A DNA stretch of 64,000 bases, from assembly GCA_963711005.1 (NCBI GenBank), contig CAVQCJ010000004.1, positions 186,001 through 250,000 on the forward strand, read 5' to 3'. The position numbers were made by a program, and so were the translations under genes. Positions 1-7,199 of the stretch are shown here, piece by piece. The stretch comes from CAVQCJ01 sp963711005. GTDB taxonomy: Bacteria; Actinomycetota; Actinomycetes; Prado026. The stretch's first letter is position 1, and each line of letters begins with the position of its first letter. Under the pieces are notes generated by a model. It ran no database searches. It had not been told where the DNA came from and saw only the letters and a program-made list of their open reading frames with translations.

Positions 1-107
1 GTCGGCAGCGCGTGCGCGGTCAGCACCACCCGACCGATCCAGGCGCCGGCGAGCAGCTCGAGGCACTCGGCCCAGGACAGGATCCGCAGCTCTCGACGAT
101 CGCTCAT
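1..107 (-). CDS. Pyridoxamine 5'-phosphate oxidase-like flavin-binding protein, N-terminal part (cut by window edge)
   Basis: Only the first 35 residues lie in the window; the gene continues past the left edge. The visible N-terminus has the pattern L-S-x-x-E-C-x-x-L-L followed by I-G-R-V-V-L-T and A-L-P. This is the usual opening of small actinobacterial PNPOx-fold proteins that bind FMN or F420. Such proteins are frequent members of dormancy (DosR/DevR) regulons, and two DosR-like boxes lie directly upstream. The ATG at 107 is the natural start for this pattern. The substrate cannot be inferred. Confidence 0.7.
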   Translation of the reverse strand, partial: MSDRRELRILSWAECLELLAGAWIGRVVLTAHALP

Positions 108-144
108 GCCGTTCAGGTTCAGCCGTCTGCACCGCGCGCGGGCA

Positions 145-161
145 GGGCCGAAGGTCCCGAA
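145..161 (-). promoter_or_regulatory. DosR/DevR-like box 1
   Basis: Read on the minus strand, the site is TTC followed by GGGACC-TT-CGGCCC. This resembles the mycobacterial DosR consensus (GGGAC, four bases, then GTCCC or GGCCC). It lies about 40 nt upstream of the PNPOx-like start at 107. Binding is inferred from similarity only. Confidence 0.45.
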
Positions 162-170
162 CCCGCCGGG

Positions 171-184
171 GGGACCAAGGTCCC
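171..184. promoter_or_regulatory. DosR/DevR-like box 2 (palindrome GGGACC-AA-GGTCCC)
   Basis: Two 6-base arms separated by AA give GGGAC-N4-GTCCC, an exact fit to the core spacing of a DosR box. It stands 12 nt from the end of box 1, as tandem DosR sites often do. A third, weaker resemblance (GGACTTGCGGCTC) follows near 195-207, facing the gene at 304. Confidence 0.45.
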
Positions 185-303
185 GCATGATCAAGGACTT
201 GCGGCTCTGACCGTGCCGAGCGGATGAGGCGAGTCTCGTCGGTGGACAGGAACATCCAGGGTGCGCCAGCCGGGAAGGCAGCGCCGAGAACCAGGAGGCG
301 GCC

Positions 304-885
304 ATGCGCCGTAGGACGTTCGACACAATGGTGGCGATCGGCGGACTGCTGATCGCGTTCGTGCTCGTCGTCGCAGGAGGTCTGCTGACGTGGAGCGCCG
401 TGTACATCAACGGCCAGGTCCACGACCAGCTCGCCGCGCAGAAGATCTTCTTCCCGCCGGCCGGCTCCGACGCCATCAAGGGCCCTGAGTACGCGGCCAT
501 GCAGCAGTACGCAGGCCAGCAGCTCACCACGGGTGCGCAGGCCGAGGTCTACGCGAACCACTTCATCGCCGTGCACCTGAACGAGGTGGCCGGTGGCAAG
601 ACGTACGCCGAGGTCAGCTCTGCCGCTCAGGCCGACCCGACGAACGCCACCCTGCAGGGTCAGGCCAACACGCTGTTCAAGGGCACCGCACTGCGCGGGA
701 TGCTCCTGAACGCCTATGCGTTCGGCACGATGGGCGCGATTGCCGGGATCGCCGCCATCTTCGCCTTCGCAGGCGCAGCGATCCTGCTGATCCTGTCGAT
801 TCTCGGTCTGGTCCACGCCCGCAAGACGGCGGCGGACGTCGAGCTGGGCTCACGGGTCCCGGCCCCGGTCGAGGCCAAGCTGTAA
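304..885 (+). CDS. Conserved two-TM actinobacterial membrane protein of unknown function
   Basis: This 193-aa protein has a first membrane segment near residues 10-33 and a second near 142-168. Between them is a roughly 105-residue polar domain, probably outside the cell, rich in Gln, Ala and Tyr and without cysteine. A short charged tail follows. An AGGAGG ribosome site sits 5 nt before the ATG. Similar proteins occur widely in actinomycetes and are sometimes mislabelled LigA-like; nothing here supports a dioxygenase function. It is monocistronic and followed by a strong terminator. It faces away from the DosR-like boxes upstream, so dormancy control is possible. Confidence 0.75.
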   Translation: MRRRTFDTMVAIGGLLIAFVLVVAGGLLTWSAVYINGQVHDQLAAQKIFFPPAGSDAIKGPEYAAMQQYAGQQLTTGAQAEVYANHFIAVHLNEVAGGKTYAEVSSAAQADPTNATLQGQANTLFKGTALRGMLLNAYAFGTMGAIAGIAAIFAFAGAAILLILSILGLVHARKTAADVELGSRVPAPVEAKL

Positions 886-904
886 CCGACGGTCCGACCG
901 TCTC

Positions 905-941
905 GACCCGGCGCCCTGGGTGACCCCCAGGGTGCCGGGTC
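905..941. terminator. Strong hairpin after the membrane protein gene
   Basis: A 16-base arm at 905-920 pairs with 926-941 around a 5-base TGACC loop. All positions pair, with one G-U wobble. A short T-containing stretch follows. It separates the membrane protein gene from the cox promoter. Confidence 0.8.
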
Positions 942-1002
942 TTCTCGTCGTCCGCGGTCGTCGTCCGCGGTCGCCGCGGGAGTCGGCGGGAGTCCGCGGG
1001 AG

Positions 1003-1019
1003 TAAGGAAATGCTTATTC
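1003..1019 (-). promoter_or_regulatory. Predicted operator site A, GAATAAG-N6-CTTA
   Basis: The core is the inverted repeat TAAG-N6-CTTA at 1003-1016. On the minus strand the site extends to GAATAAG-N6-CTTA. The same 11 fixed bases recur at 11395-11411 in the divergent coxMSL promoter. It is centred about 51 nt before the start expected from the -10 hexamer TACAGT at 1048-1053. That position is typical of LysR-type activator sites. A LysR gene ends the second cox operon. Confidence 0.55.
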
Positions 1020-1047
1020 CGCGGTCGCCCGGATGGAGCGGCCGTCG

Positions 1048-1053
1048 TACAGT
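1048..1053 (+). promoter_or_regulatory. Candidate -10 element of the coxD-side operon
   Basis: TACAGT fits the actinobacterial TANNNT -10 pattern. It stands 31 nt after the operator core and about 39 nt before the first gene, which has a GAGAGGA ribosome site at 1078-1084. No convincing -35 hexamer is visible, as expected for an activator-dependent promoter. Confidence 0.45.
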
Positions 1054-1092
1054 TGAAGCCGGACGCACGAGCCGGCCGAGAGGACGCCGACC

Positions 1093-1368
1093 ATGACCCA
1101 GCACGCGGATGCGCACGAGGCGGACGAGCCGGTCGAGGTGCTCCGTGCGGTGTGGGGGGCCCAGGGCCAGACAAGCGAGGACCTCGACGCGACCTTCGGG
1201 CCGAAGAAGTCGTGCAAGAACATGAAAGAGATCACCTTCGACGGCATGGCCGAGCCGGGCAGCGACCTGCGCGAGGCCTGGCGGAACAAGCTGGCGCGCG
1301 AAGGCAAGCTGAGCACGGCGGGCGGCAGCATCCGCGACCTGGTCCTCGGCTCCTCGCCGGCCGACTGA
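1093..1368 (+). CDS. Small protein of unknown function, first gene of the coxDE operon
   Basis: I do not recognise this 91-aa soluble protein. It is charged, with an acidic N-terminus and basic residues in the middle and C-terminal parts, two neighbouring Lys-Ser-Cys-Lys type residues near 39-43, and no membrane segment. The ATG has a well-placed GAGAGGA site. It lies 49 nt before coxD and after the shared cox operator, so it should be co-expressed with the CO dehydrogenase maturation genes. An accessory or regulatory role in cofactor maturation is plausible but unsupported. Confidence 0.6.
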   Translation: MTQHADAHEADEPVEVLRAVWGAQGQTSEDLDATFGPKKSCKNMKEITFDGMAEPGSDLREAWRNKLAREGKLSTAGGSIRDLVLGSSPAD

Positions 1369-1417
1369 CCGCGCTGCCCGGCCTGGCAGTCAGCGGCGTC
1401 GGTGAGGAGAGCACTGG

Positions 1418-2293
1418 ATGGATCGTCCGGAGACCGTCGGCGGGCTGACCGAGATCCTGCGCGACGGCGGCTACCTCGCTGACCGCGGGCTGTCCACGGC
1501 CCTGTTCGTCGCGCTGTCGCTGGACCGGCCGATCCTGCTCGAGGGCGAGGTCGGGGTCGGCAAGACCGAGGTCGCCAAGGTGCTGGCCTCGGTGTTCGGC
1601 CGCAAGCTGATCCGCCTGCAGTGCTACGAGGGGATCGACACCAACCAGGCCCTGTACGAGTGGGACTACGCGCGGCAGATGCTGCAGATCCGGGCGCTGT
1701 CCGAGCGGCACGTCGAGGACGACGCGGCCGTCGACAAGCTGTTCGGCCCGAAGTTCCTGCTCGAGCGGCCGCTGCTCGAGGCGGTCCGCGCCGGGGACCG
1801 GGCGGTGCTGCTCATCGACGAGGTGGACCGCGCCGACGACGAGTTCGAGGCCTTCCTGCTCGAGGTGCTCTCGGACTTCCAGATCAGCATCCCCGAGATC
1901 GGGACGATCACCGCCGAGAGCGCGCCGATCGTCGTGCTCACCTCCAACCGCACCCGCGAGCTGCACGACGCGCTCAAGCGCCGCTGCCTGTACCACTGGG
2001 TCGGCTACCCCAGCGCCGAGCGCGAGGTGGAGATCATCGGCATCCGGGCGCCGGGCGTGCCGCAGGAGCTGGCCAGGAAAGTCGTCGCCGCGGTGAACCG
2101 GCTGCGCTCCATGGACCTGGCCAAGCCGCCCGGCGTGGCCGAGTCGATCGACTGGGTGCGCACGCTGGACGTGCTCGGTGAGACCGAGCTGGATGCCAGG
2201 ACGGTCGCCGACACCCTCGGGGCCGTGGTGAAGGAGCGCGACGACCTCGACCTGGTGCGGGACAACCTGGAAGAGATCGCCTCCGGTGCCTGA
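1418..2293 (+). CDS. coxD: CoxD, MoxR-family AAA+ ATPase for CO dehydrogenase maturation
   Basis: This 291-aa MoxR-type AAA+ ATPase has Walker A GEVGVGKT at residues 43-50 and Walker B LLIDEVD near 131-137. The sensor region TSNRTRELHDALKRR follows. In Afipia/Oligotropha carboxidovorans, CoxD is a chaperone-like ATPase needed to complete the CuSMo active site and works with the VWA protein CoxE. The same pairing exists here: coxE starts 8 nt inside the end of coxD. The length is normal and all ATPase motifs are intact. It is cytoplasmic or peripheral to the membrane. Confidence 0.92.
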   Translation: MDRPETVGGLTEILRDGGYLADRGLSTALFVALSLDRPILLEGEVGVGKTEVAKVLASVFGRKLIRLQCYEGIDTNQALYEWDYARQMLQIRALSERHVEDDAAVDKLFGPKFLLERPLLEAVRAGDRAVLLIDEVDRADDEFEAFLLEVLSDFQISIPEIGTITAESAPIVVLTSNRTRELHDALKRRCLYHWVGYPSAEREVEIIGIRAPGVPQELARKVVAAVNRLRSMDLAKPPGVAESIDWVRTLDVLGETELDARTVADTLGAVVKERDDLDLVRDNLEEIASGA

Positions 2294-3416
2294 CGACGCA
2301 TCGTTCGTCGCCCTGCTCGTCGACTTCGCCCGCGAGCTGCGCTCGGCCGGGCTGCCGGTCGGTTCCGGCGACGTGCTGACGTACTGCTCGGCGATGGCCC
2401 CGCTGGACCCGACCGACCTGCTCGACCTCTACTGGGCGGGGCGGACCACGATGGTGACCAGGCACGACCAGATCGCGGTGTACGACCGCGTGTTCCGGCG
2501 GTTCTTCCTGGACGAGGCGGACCGGCTCCCCGAGCCGGTCCGGCCGACGATCCGGGCCAGGGCCGAGACAGCCGCGGTCCTGCAGGTCCCGGAGACCGAG
2601 CCGGGGCGGGACCGCCAGGACCGCGAGGCCGAGCTCGGCCTGACCGCCTCGGACGCTGACGCGCTCAAGAGCAAGTCGTTCGCGGCCTGCACCCCCGAGG
2701 AGCTGGCTGCGCTGCGCCGGATCATGGCGCGGATCCGGCTGACGCCGCCGCGCCGCCGCAGCCGCCGCACGGTCGGCGCCCGCTCGCGCGGGCGATCACC
2801 CGACCTGCGCCGGACGGTGCGCGAGACGATGCGCATGCACGGCGAGCCGGCCGAGCTCTACTGGCGCCGGCGCCGGCTCCGGCCGCGGCCGCTGGTGCTG
2901 ATCCTGGACGTCTCGGGGTCGATGGCCGACTACTCGCGCAACCTCCTCCAGTTCGCGTACTCCACCAGCCGGGCAGCGGCCCGGGTGGAGGTCTTCTGCT
3001 TCGGCACGAGGCTGACCCGGATCACCAGGGAGCTGGAGCACCGCCGACCCGACGACGCCCTGGAACGTGCCGCCGGGGCCGTCTTCGACTGGGAGGGCGG
3101 GACGAGGATCGGCGACTCGCTGCACACGTTCGTCCGGGACTGGGGCCGGCGGGGCGTGGGCCGTGGCGGGATCGTGGTGATCTGCTCGGACGGTCTCGAC
3201 CGCGGCGACCCGGCCGTGCTGGCCACGGCGATGGACCGGCTGTCGAGGCTGAGCCATCGCACAGTGTGGCTGAACCCGCACAAGGGGAGCGACGCGCAGT
3301 TCCGGCCGAGCACGCTCGGCATGATGGTGGCCGCTCCGCACGTCGACCTGCTGCTGTCCGGCCACGACCTGCGAAGCCTGGAAGAGTTCGCCGTGCTGCT
3401 GCCCGGGCTTGGCTAG
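2286..3416 (+). CDS. coxE: CoxE, von Willebrand factor A domain protein
   Basis: This 376-aa protein starts at a GTG overlapping the end of coxD. The N-terminal helical part (about 1-150) is typical of CoxE. An Arg-rich linker follows, then a VWA domain from about 200 with the metal-binding motif D-V-S-G-S at 208-212 and further MIDAS-type residues (GGTRIGDSL, ICSDGLDRGD). CoxE partners CoxD in inserting sulfur and copper into the CO dehydrogenase active site in the studied system. Nothing essential appears to be missing. Confidence 0.92.
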   Translation: MPDDASFVALLVDFARELRSAGLPVGSGDVLTYCSAMAPLDPTDLLDLYWAGRTTMVTRHDQIAVYDRVFRRFFLDEADRLPEPVRPTIRARAETAAVLQVPETEPGRDRQDREAELGLTASDADALKSKSFAACTPEELAALRRIMARIRLTPPRRRSRRTVGARSRGRSPDLRRTVRETMRMHGEPAELYWRRRRLRPRPLVLILDVSGSMADYSRNLLQFAYSTSRAAARVEVFCFGTRLTRITRELEHRRPDDALERAAGAVFDWEGGTRIGDSLHTFVRDWGRRGVGRGGIVVICSDGLDRGDPAVLATAMDRLSRLSHRTVWLNPHKGSDAQFRPSTLGMMVAAPHVDLLLSGHDLRSLEEFAVLLPGLG

Positions 3417-3425
3417 GAGGATCCG

Positions 3426-3730
<305 letters not shown>

Positions 3731-3734
<4 letters not shown>

Positions 3735-4180
3735 TCCGGCTCGGCTCGCTCGCCGGCTACCCGTTCGAGGGGCCGCGGGTCCTCGGCGGCTGGACGCCGC
3801 CGGCGGTGCCTGCGGTCTACGCGATCGTCTACAAGCCCGACCCGCAGACCAGGCCCGACCGGTACGCGGTCGTCTACGTCGGGCACTCCGAGGACCTGTC
3901 CCGCGAACGGTTCCCGTTCGGCCACCCGGCCGCCGCCTGCTGGGCGAGCCGGGCGGGCGACCGCTGGAAGGTCTACATCTGCACGTACGAGGTCCCCGGC
4001 GGACTGCCGTCGCACCGCGCGCAGATCGCGCAGGAGCTCGGCGCGGTCTACCAGCCGAGCTGCAACGAGCAGCAGTACGAGCGCTCGTGGCGGGACGAGT
4101 GGATCGGCGAGTACCGCGGGGCACCCACGACCGGACCGCTCACCACCGGGCGCGACCCGGACGACGCGTCGTCCCGCTAG
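3731..4180 (+). CDS. GIY-YIG-like domain protein at the end of the coxDE operon
   Basis: This 149-aa protein begins at the ATG overlapping the previous stop (ATGA). The pattern V-Y-A-I-V-Y then Y-V-G-H-S-x-D-L-S-x-E-R, and later A-x-E-L-G-A-V-Y-x-P-x-C-N, resembles a GIY-YIG fold: two Tyr motifs, Arg, then Glu and Asn. Spacing is loose, so nuclease activity is not certain. Its stop overlaps the convergent stop of the small membrane protein gene on the other strand. Translational coupling suggests co-expression with cox maturation genes, but no role there is known to me. Confidence 0.65.
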
Positions 4181-4530
4181 GCCACCGGCTCGTAGCCGAC
4201 GCCGTCGTGCATCCGCGACCGGCGCCGGCCGGAGGCGGGCCGGGCCGGCGGCCGCTCGACCGGGGGCTCGGGACGTGGCGTGACGCCGACGACGATGCCC
4301 TCGGCCATCCCGTACAGCAGGGGGAGGGCGCCGGCCACGACCCGGCCGGTGCGGTTGATGTGCTCGACGCCCGGCCGGATCACCTCTGCGTTGCGGGCGA
4401 TCGTGCGCACCAGCTCGGCGCACTCCTCGAGGTTCGTGGCGATCCGGGCCAGCTGGGTCCCCAGGACGAACAGGAAGAACGCCAGCCCGGCGATGAGCAG
4501 GACGATCTCGATCACGGACAGCGCGGTCAT
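4177..4530 (-). CDS. Small single-TM membrane protein 5 of the cox cluster
   Basis: This 117-aa protein has one N-terminal membrane segment (about 6-28), a soluble helical stretch (about 29-80) and a Pro/Arg-rich tail. It is the last of five tiny membrane proteins that follow coxG. It starts 4 nt after the preceding gene ends. Its stop codon overlaps the convergent GIY-YIG-like gene. No family is recognised. Confidence 0.7.
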   Translation of the reverse strand: MTALSVIEIVLLIAGLAFFLFVLGTQLARIATNLEECAELVRTIARNAEVIRPGVEHINRTGRVVAGALPLLYGMAEGIVVGVTPRPEPPVERPPARPASGRRRSRMHDGVGYEPVA

Positions 4531-4534
4531 CGCG

Positions 4535-4834
4535 TCACGACCTCACTTTCCCGAGGACGCGGCCGAGGAACAGGTGGTGCTCCAGGCCTTCGGCGAGGAC
4601 CGCTTCGACACCGTCGGCGGTCTGGGGGATGAGCGCCGCGTCGGCGGTGTTGGCGGCCGCGGCCTTGAGCGTGTCCCGGACCTGCACGACCCGGCGGTCG
4701 ATCGTCCGGACCAGGAAGACCAGGATCGTGAGCAGGGCGACGACGGCGACGATGACGACGGCACCGCCGACGATCGCTCCCCACCACAGGTTCTTCTGCG
4801 TGGAGGTCAGCTCGGCGGCGGACAGCGCGTCCAT
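4535..4834 (-). CDS. Small single-TM membrane protein 4 of the cox cluster
   Basis: This 99-aa protein has a short N-terminal helix, one long membrane segment (about 17-42) and a cytoplasmic helix rich in Ala, Asn and Val. The region after the membrane segment (V-R-T-I-D-R-R-V-x-Q-V-R-D-T-L) resembles the post-membrane helices of its neighbours, suggesting a shared architecture. The gap to the upstream gene is 1 nt and the ribosome site GGGAGG lies inside the upstream coding end, so the genes are tightly coupled. Confidence 0.7.
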   Translation of the reverse strand: MDALSAAELTSTQKNLWWGAIVGGAVVIVAVVALLTILVFLVRTIDRRVVQVRDTLKAAAANTADAALIPQTADGVEAVLAEGLEHHLFLGRVLGKVRS

Positions 4835-4835
4835 G

Positions 4836-5099
4836 TCAGCCTCCCAGCCTGGTGCGTCCGCGGTTGAGCCCGGCCACGATGACGCCGGCGTAGTCGATCG
4901 TCGTGTTGAGCTCCTTCAGCGCCGCGGTGTTGTGCACGGACTCGGTGAGGGAGTCGTCGATGACCTTCGCCTCCTTGCCGATCGCGTGCGCGAGCACGAG
5001 GATCGGCACCACCAGGGCCACGACCACCAGGACCACGATGATCCCGATCGTGTAGCCGACCACCCAGCCGGTGGTCGAGGTGCTCGTTGCGACTAGCAC
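4836..5099 (-). CDS. Small single-TM membrane protein 3 of the cox cluster
   Basis: This 87-aa protein starts at a GTG. One strongly hydrophobic segment (about 12-38) is followed by a helix containing K-V-I-D-D-S-L and L-K-E-L-N-T-T-I-D-Y. It has no cysteine or obvious ligand site. The position between two similar small membrane genes, with a 19-nt gap upstream, supports membership in one operon with coxMSL, xdhC and coxG. The function is unknown. Confidence 0.7.
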   Translation of the reverse strand: MLVATSTSTTGWVVGYTIGIIVVLVVVALVVPILVLAHAIGKEAKVIDDSLTESVHNTAALKELNTTIDYAGVIVAGLNRGRTRLGG

Positions 5100-5118
5100 G
5101 TCGGCTCCTCTCGCCGGG

Positions 5119-5346
5119 TCACACCGTCTCGCAGAAGTCGCGGACGGGCTTGAGGCTCGCGTTGACGGACGGCAGGACCTCGGGGACGGTGCGGGTCTGC
5201 GTCGCGACGACCTGCACCCCGCCGATGACGTTCGCGAGCGTCTTGCGCACCACGTTGAGGTGGATGACGACCCGCAGCAGCCCGACGGCTGCGGCCAGGA
5301 TGATGAGCGCGGAGATGACGATGGTGACCCACGCGGCGGCCGGCAT
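5119..5346 (-). CDS. Small single-TM membrane protein 2 of the cox cluster
   Basis: This 75-aa protein has a membrane segment at about 5-27 followed by a helix with V-I-H-L-N-V-V-R-K-T-L and a V-P-E-V-L-P-S-V-N-A-S-L stretch, ending in R-D-F-C-E-T-V. It has the same plan as its neighbours: N-terminal anchor and short soluble helix. A good GGAGG site precedes the ATG. The family is not recognised. Confidence 0.7.
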   Translation of the reverse strand: MPAAAWVTIVISALIILAAAVGLLRVVIHLNVVRKTLANVIGGVQVVATQTRTVPEVLPSVNASLKPVRDFCETV

Positions 5347-5364
5347 GACGGTTCTCCTCCCTGC

Positions 5365-5619
5365 TCAGCCGAGCAGCTTCGCGACGGAGCCCGCGTAGCG
5401 GACGGCGCCGACGGCTACCTCGTCGATGGTCCGGTCGGTGGTCGCCAGCATCTCGGGCAGCTCGTCCAGCTCCCCGATCAGCGCCACACCGCCGGCGAGG
5501 ATGTCGTCCGACGCCCCGCGGATGCGCTCCACGGCGGCCAGCAGCCGGTTGAGCAGGGCCACGAGCACGGGCACGACGGCCAGCAGCAACAGCGCGTTGC
5601 CGATCCACCACAGCACCAT
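5365..5619 (-). CDS. Small single-TM membrane protein 1 of the cox cluster
   Basis: This 84-aa protein begins with a membrane segment at about 4-26 and continues as an acidic amphipathic helix containing I-L-A-G-G-V-A-L-I-G-E-L-D-E-L-P. It starts 12 nt after coxG ends, with a GAGGAGG ribosome site. As the first of five small membrane proteins after CoxG, it may help place CO dehydrogenase or its quinone partner at the membrane. That is inference from position only. Confidence 0.7.
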   Translation of the reverse strand: MVLWWIGNALLLLAVVPVLVALLNRLLAAVERIRGASDDILAGGVALIGELDELPEMLATTDRTIDEVAVGAVRYAGSVAKLLG

Positions 5620-5631
5620 GGGTCGTCCTCC

Positions 5632-6216
5632 TCAGCTCGGGTTGGGCTGGTACGGCGCGAAGAAGCGCTTGAAGACCCGGGTCAGCGCCATCCGCATCGC
5701 CCGGAGCCCGATGGCCAGGCCGCTGGCCGGTGCGGCCGCACCGGCCTGGTCCGGGGACAGGCCGCGGTCGATGGCGCCGATCCGCCGCTGCATGTTTGCG
5801 GAGAAGTCGCGCATCAGCACGGCGGTGACGTCGGAGATCATCCCGCGGCCGTACTGGGCGGCGGCACCGGAGAGGGTCAGGTCCTGGACCACCGCGACCT
5901 TGGTGCCGCGGCCGGCCGGCACCAGCTGCGCGGTGACCAGCATCGCAGCCTGCCCGCGCCCCTTCTCCTCGGCGCCGGCCGCGTCGACCACGATGCGCCG
6001 GGCGGTCTCGTCGCGCTCCTTGATCCTGGCGGTGCCGGCGAACTGCATCTTGACCGGCCCCATCCGGATCGCGACCGTGCCGCGGTACGTGTCGTCGCCG
6101 AGGTCCTCGGTCATCTCCGCGCCGGGCAGGCAGGCGGCCACCTGGGGGATGTCGTCGAAGAACTTCCACACCTTGTCCGGGGACTCGGACACCTCGAAGT
6201 CGGTCTTGATCAGCAT
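5632..6216 (-). CDS. coxG: CoxG, SRPBCC-fold accessory protein of CO dehydrogenase
   Basis: This 194-aa protein has an N-terminal SRPBCC/START-like domain (about 1-148) with the family pattern F-E-V-x-x-x-P-D-K-V-W-x-F-F-x-D, A-A-C-L-P-G-A-E and G-R-G-M-I-S-D-V-T. CoxG proteins associate form I CO dehydrogenase with the membrane and have been linked to quinone transfer in mycobacteria. The C-terminal tail (about 155-194) carries an amphipathic, basic helix (R-A-M-R-M-A-L-T-R-V-F-K-R-F-F) suited to membrane contact. The ATG lies 7 nt inside the end of xdhC. Confidence 0.9.
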   Translation of the reverse strand: MLIKTDFEVSESPDKVWKFFDDIPQVAACLPGAEMTEDLGDDTYRGTVAIRMGPVKMQFAGTARIKERDETARRIVVDAAGAEEKGRGQAAMLVTAQLVPAGRGTKVAVVQDLTLSGAAAQYGRGMISDVTAVLMRDFSANMQRRIGAIDRGLSPDQAGAAAPASGLAIGLRAMRMALTRVFKRFFAPYQPNPS

Positions 6217-7199
6217 CGGACCTCCTCGGGGACGTACGCAGGGGGATCCTTCTCGAAAGCGTGGCGGCAGCCGGCGCTGCAGAAGTAGTAGGTGACCCCG
6301 TCGTGCTCGAACGGCCGGCTGGACCGGTCGGCCGGCACCGTCATCCCGCAGACCGGGTCGACGGCCTGCCCGGGTGCGGTCTCGCCGTGCTCGCTGTGCC
6401 CGCCATGCTCGGCCGGTTCGCCGGACTGGTCGGGGACGAGCTCGCCCGCGGCCCGCAGCTGGACCAGCTCGGCGAGGATCGCGACGGCGATCTCGCGGTG
6501 CGAGGTACGGCCCAGGTCGAGGCCGATCGGGACCCGAACCCGGTCCAGCAGGTTCTGCGGCACCCCACGGTCGGCGAGGTAGCCCAGGACCGACTCGCCG
6601 CGACGGCGCGACGCGACCAGCCCGAGGTAGGCGGGGAAGCCGGCCACCGCCTGCTCGATCGCCTCCTCGTCCCCGTGCCCCTGGGTGGCGACCACGACGA
6701 TCGTGCGGGCGTCCACAGCGGCGGCGGAGAAGTCCGCGCCGTCGACGAGGTCGGTGCGCCACCCCAGCGCCCCGGACATCTCGGCGAGCGTGTGCGCCAT
6801 CGGTGAGCGCCCGACGATCAGCAGGTGCGGCATCGGCAGGACCGGCTCGACGTAGACCTCCATGGCTCCCTCGCTCTGGCAGGAGATCGGGATCACCCGC
6901 ATCCCGGCCGGCACGGCGGCGCCGAACTGCTCGACGGTGCCGAGCAGCAGCAGCCGGGGCTGACCCTCGGCGATGACCCGCTGGGCCTCGCGGACCACGA
7001 CCGGCTCGGCGCAGGCGCCGCCGATCCAGCCGTACAGCTGACCGCTCGCGGTGACGATCGCCCGGGAGCCCTGCTGGCCGGAGGAGGGACCCTGCCGCCA
7101 CACCACGGTGGCCAGGGCGAACTCCTCGCCGCGGCGGGCCAGCTCGCCGGCCCGCTCGACGACGTCCCAGCCCTCCATCGCCGCGCCGCCCCCCTCCAT
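6210..7199 (-). CDS. XdhC/CoxF-type maturation protein fused to a YHS domain
   Basis: This protein is 329 aa from the ATG that overlaps the coxL stop; a second ATG at 7178 with GGAGG upstream is an alternative. Residues about 15-110 form the XdhC N-terminal domain (Y-G-W-I-G-G-A-C). Residues about 125-245 form a Rossmann-like domain (L-L-I-V-G-R-S-P, V-V-V-A-T-Q-G-H-G-D). XdhC-family proteins bring sulfurated Mo cofactor to Mo hydroxylases. The C-terminal 45 residues are a YHS domain (D-P-V-C-G-M, then Y-Y-F-C-S-A-G-C), a small metal-binding module. The fusion suggests handling of the copper or molybdenum site. Confidence 0.88.
   Translation of the reverse strand: MEGGGAAMEGWDVVERAGELARRGEEFALATVVWRQGPSSGQQGSRAIVTASGQLYGWIGGACAEPVVVREAQRVIAEGQPRLLLLGTVEQFGAAVPAGMRVIPISCQSEGAMEVYVEPVLPMPHLLIVGRSPMAHTLAEMSGALGWRTDLVDGADFSAAAVDARTIVVVATQGHGDEEAIEQAVAGFPAYLGLVASRRRGESVLGYLADRGVPQNLLDRVRVPIGLDLGRTSHREIAVAILAELVQLRAAGELVPDQSGEPAEHGGHSEHGETAPGQAVDPVCGMTVPADRSSRPFEHDGVTYYFCSAGCRHAFEKDPPAYVPEEVRC

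Noticed and set aside
12..227. Forward 71-aa reading frame at the left edge
   Set aside because: It overlaps the better-supported reverse PNPOx-like start and the DosR-like boxes, and has no ribosome site or protein-like pattern.
304..885. LigA-type aromatic ring-opening dioxygenase
   Set aside because: The protein is a small two-TM protein with no metal-binding motif of that enzyme; such labels on similar proteins are probably annotation errors.
945..1000. Repeated GTCCGCGG/GGGAGTC stretches as a mobile-element end
   Set aside because: The repeats are short and imperfect, with no transposase or flanking duplication. They look like ordinary GC-rich low complexity.
5071..6288. Long forward frames opposite the small membrane genes, coxG and the cox genes
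   Set aside because: These are antisense shadows common in very GC-rich DNA. Their sequences are His/Asp/Arg/Gly-rich without motifs, while the reverse frames match known families.
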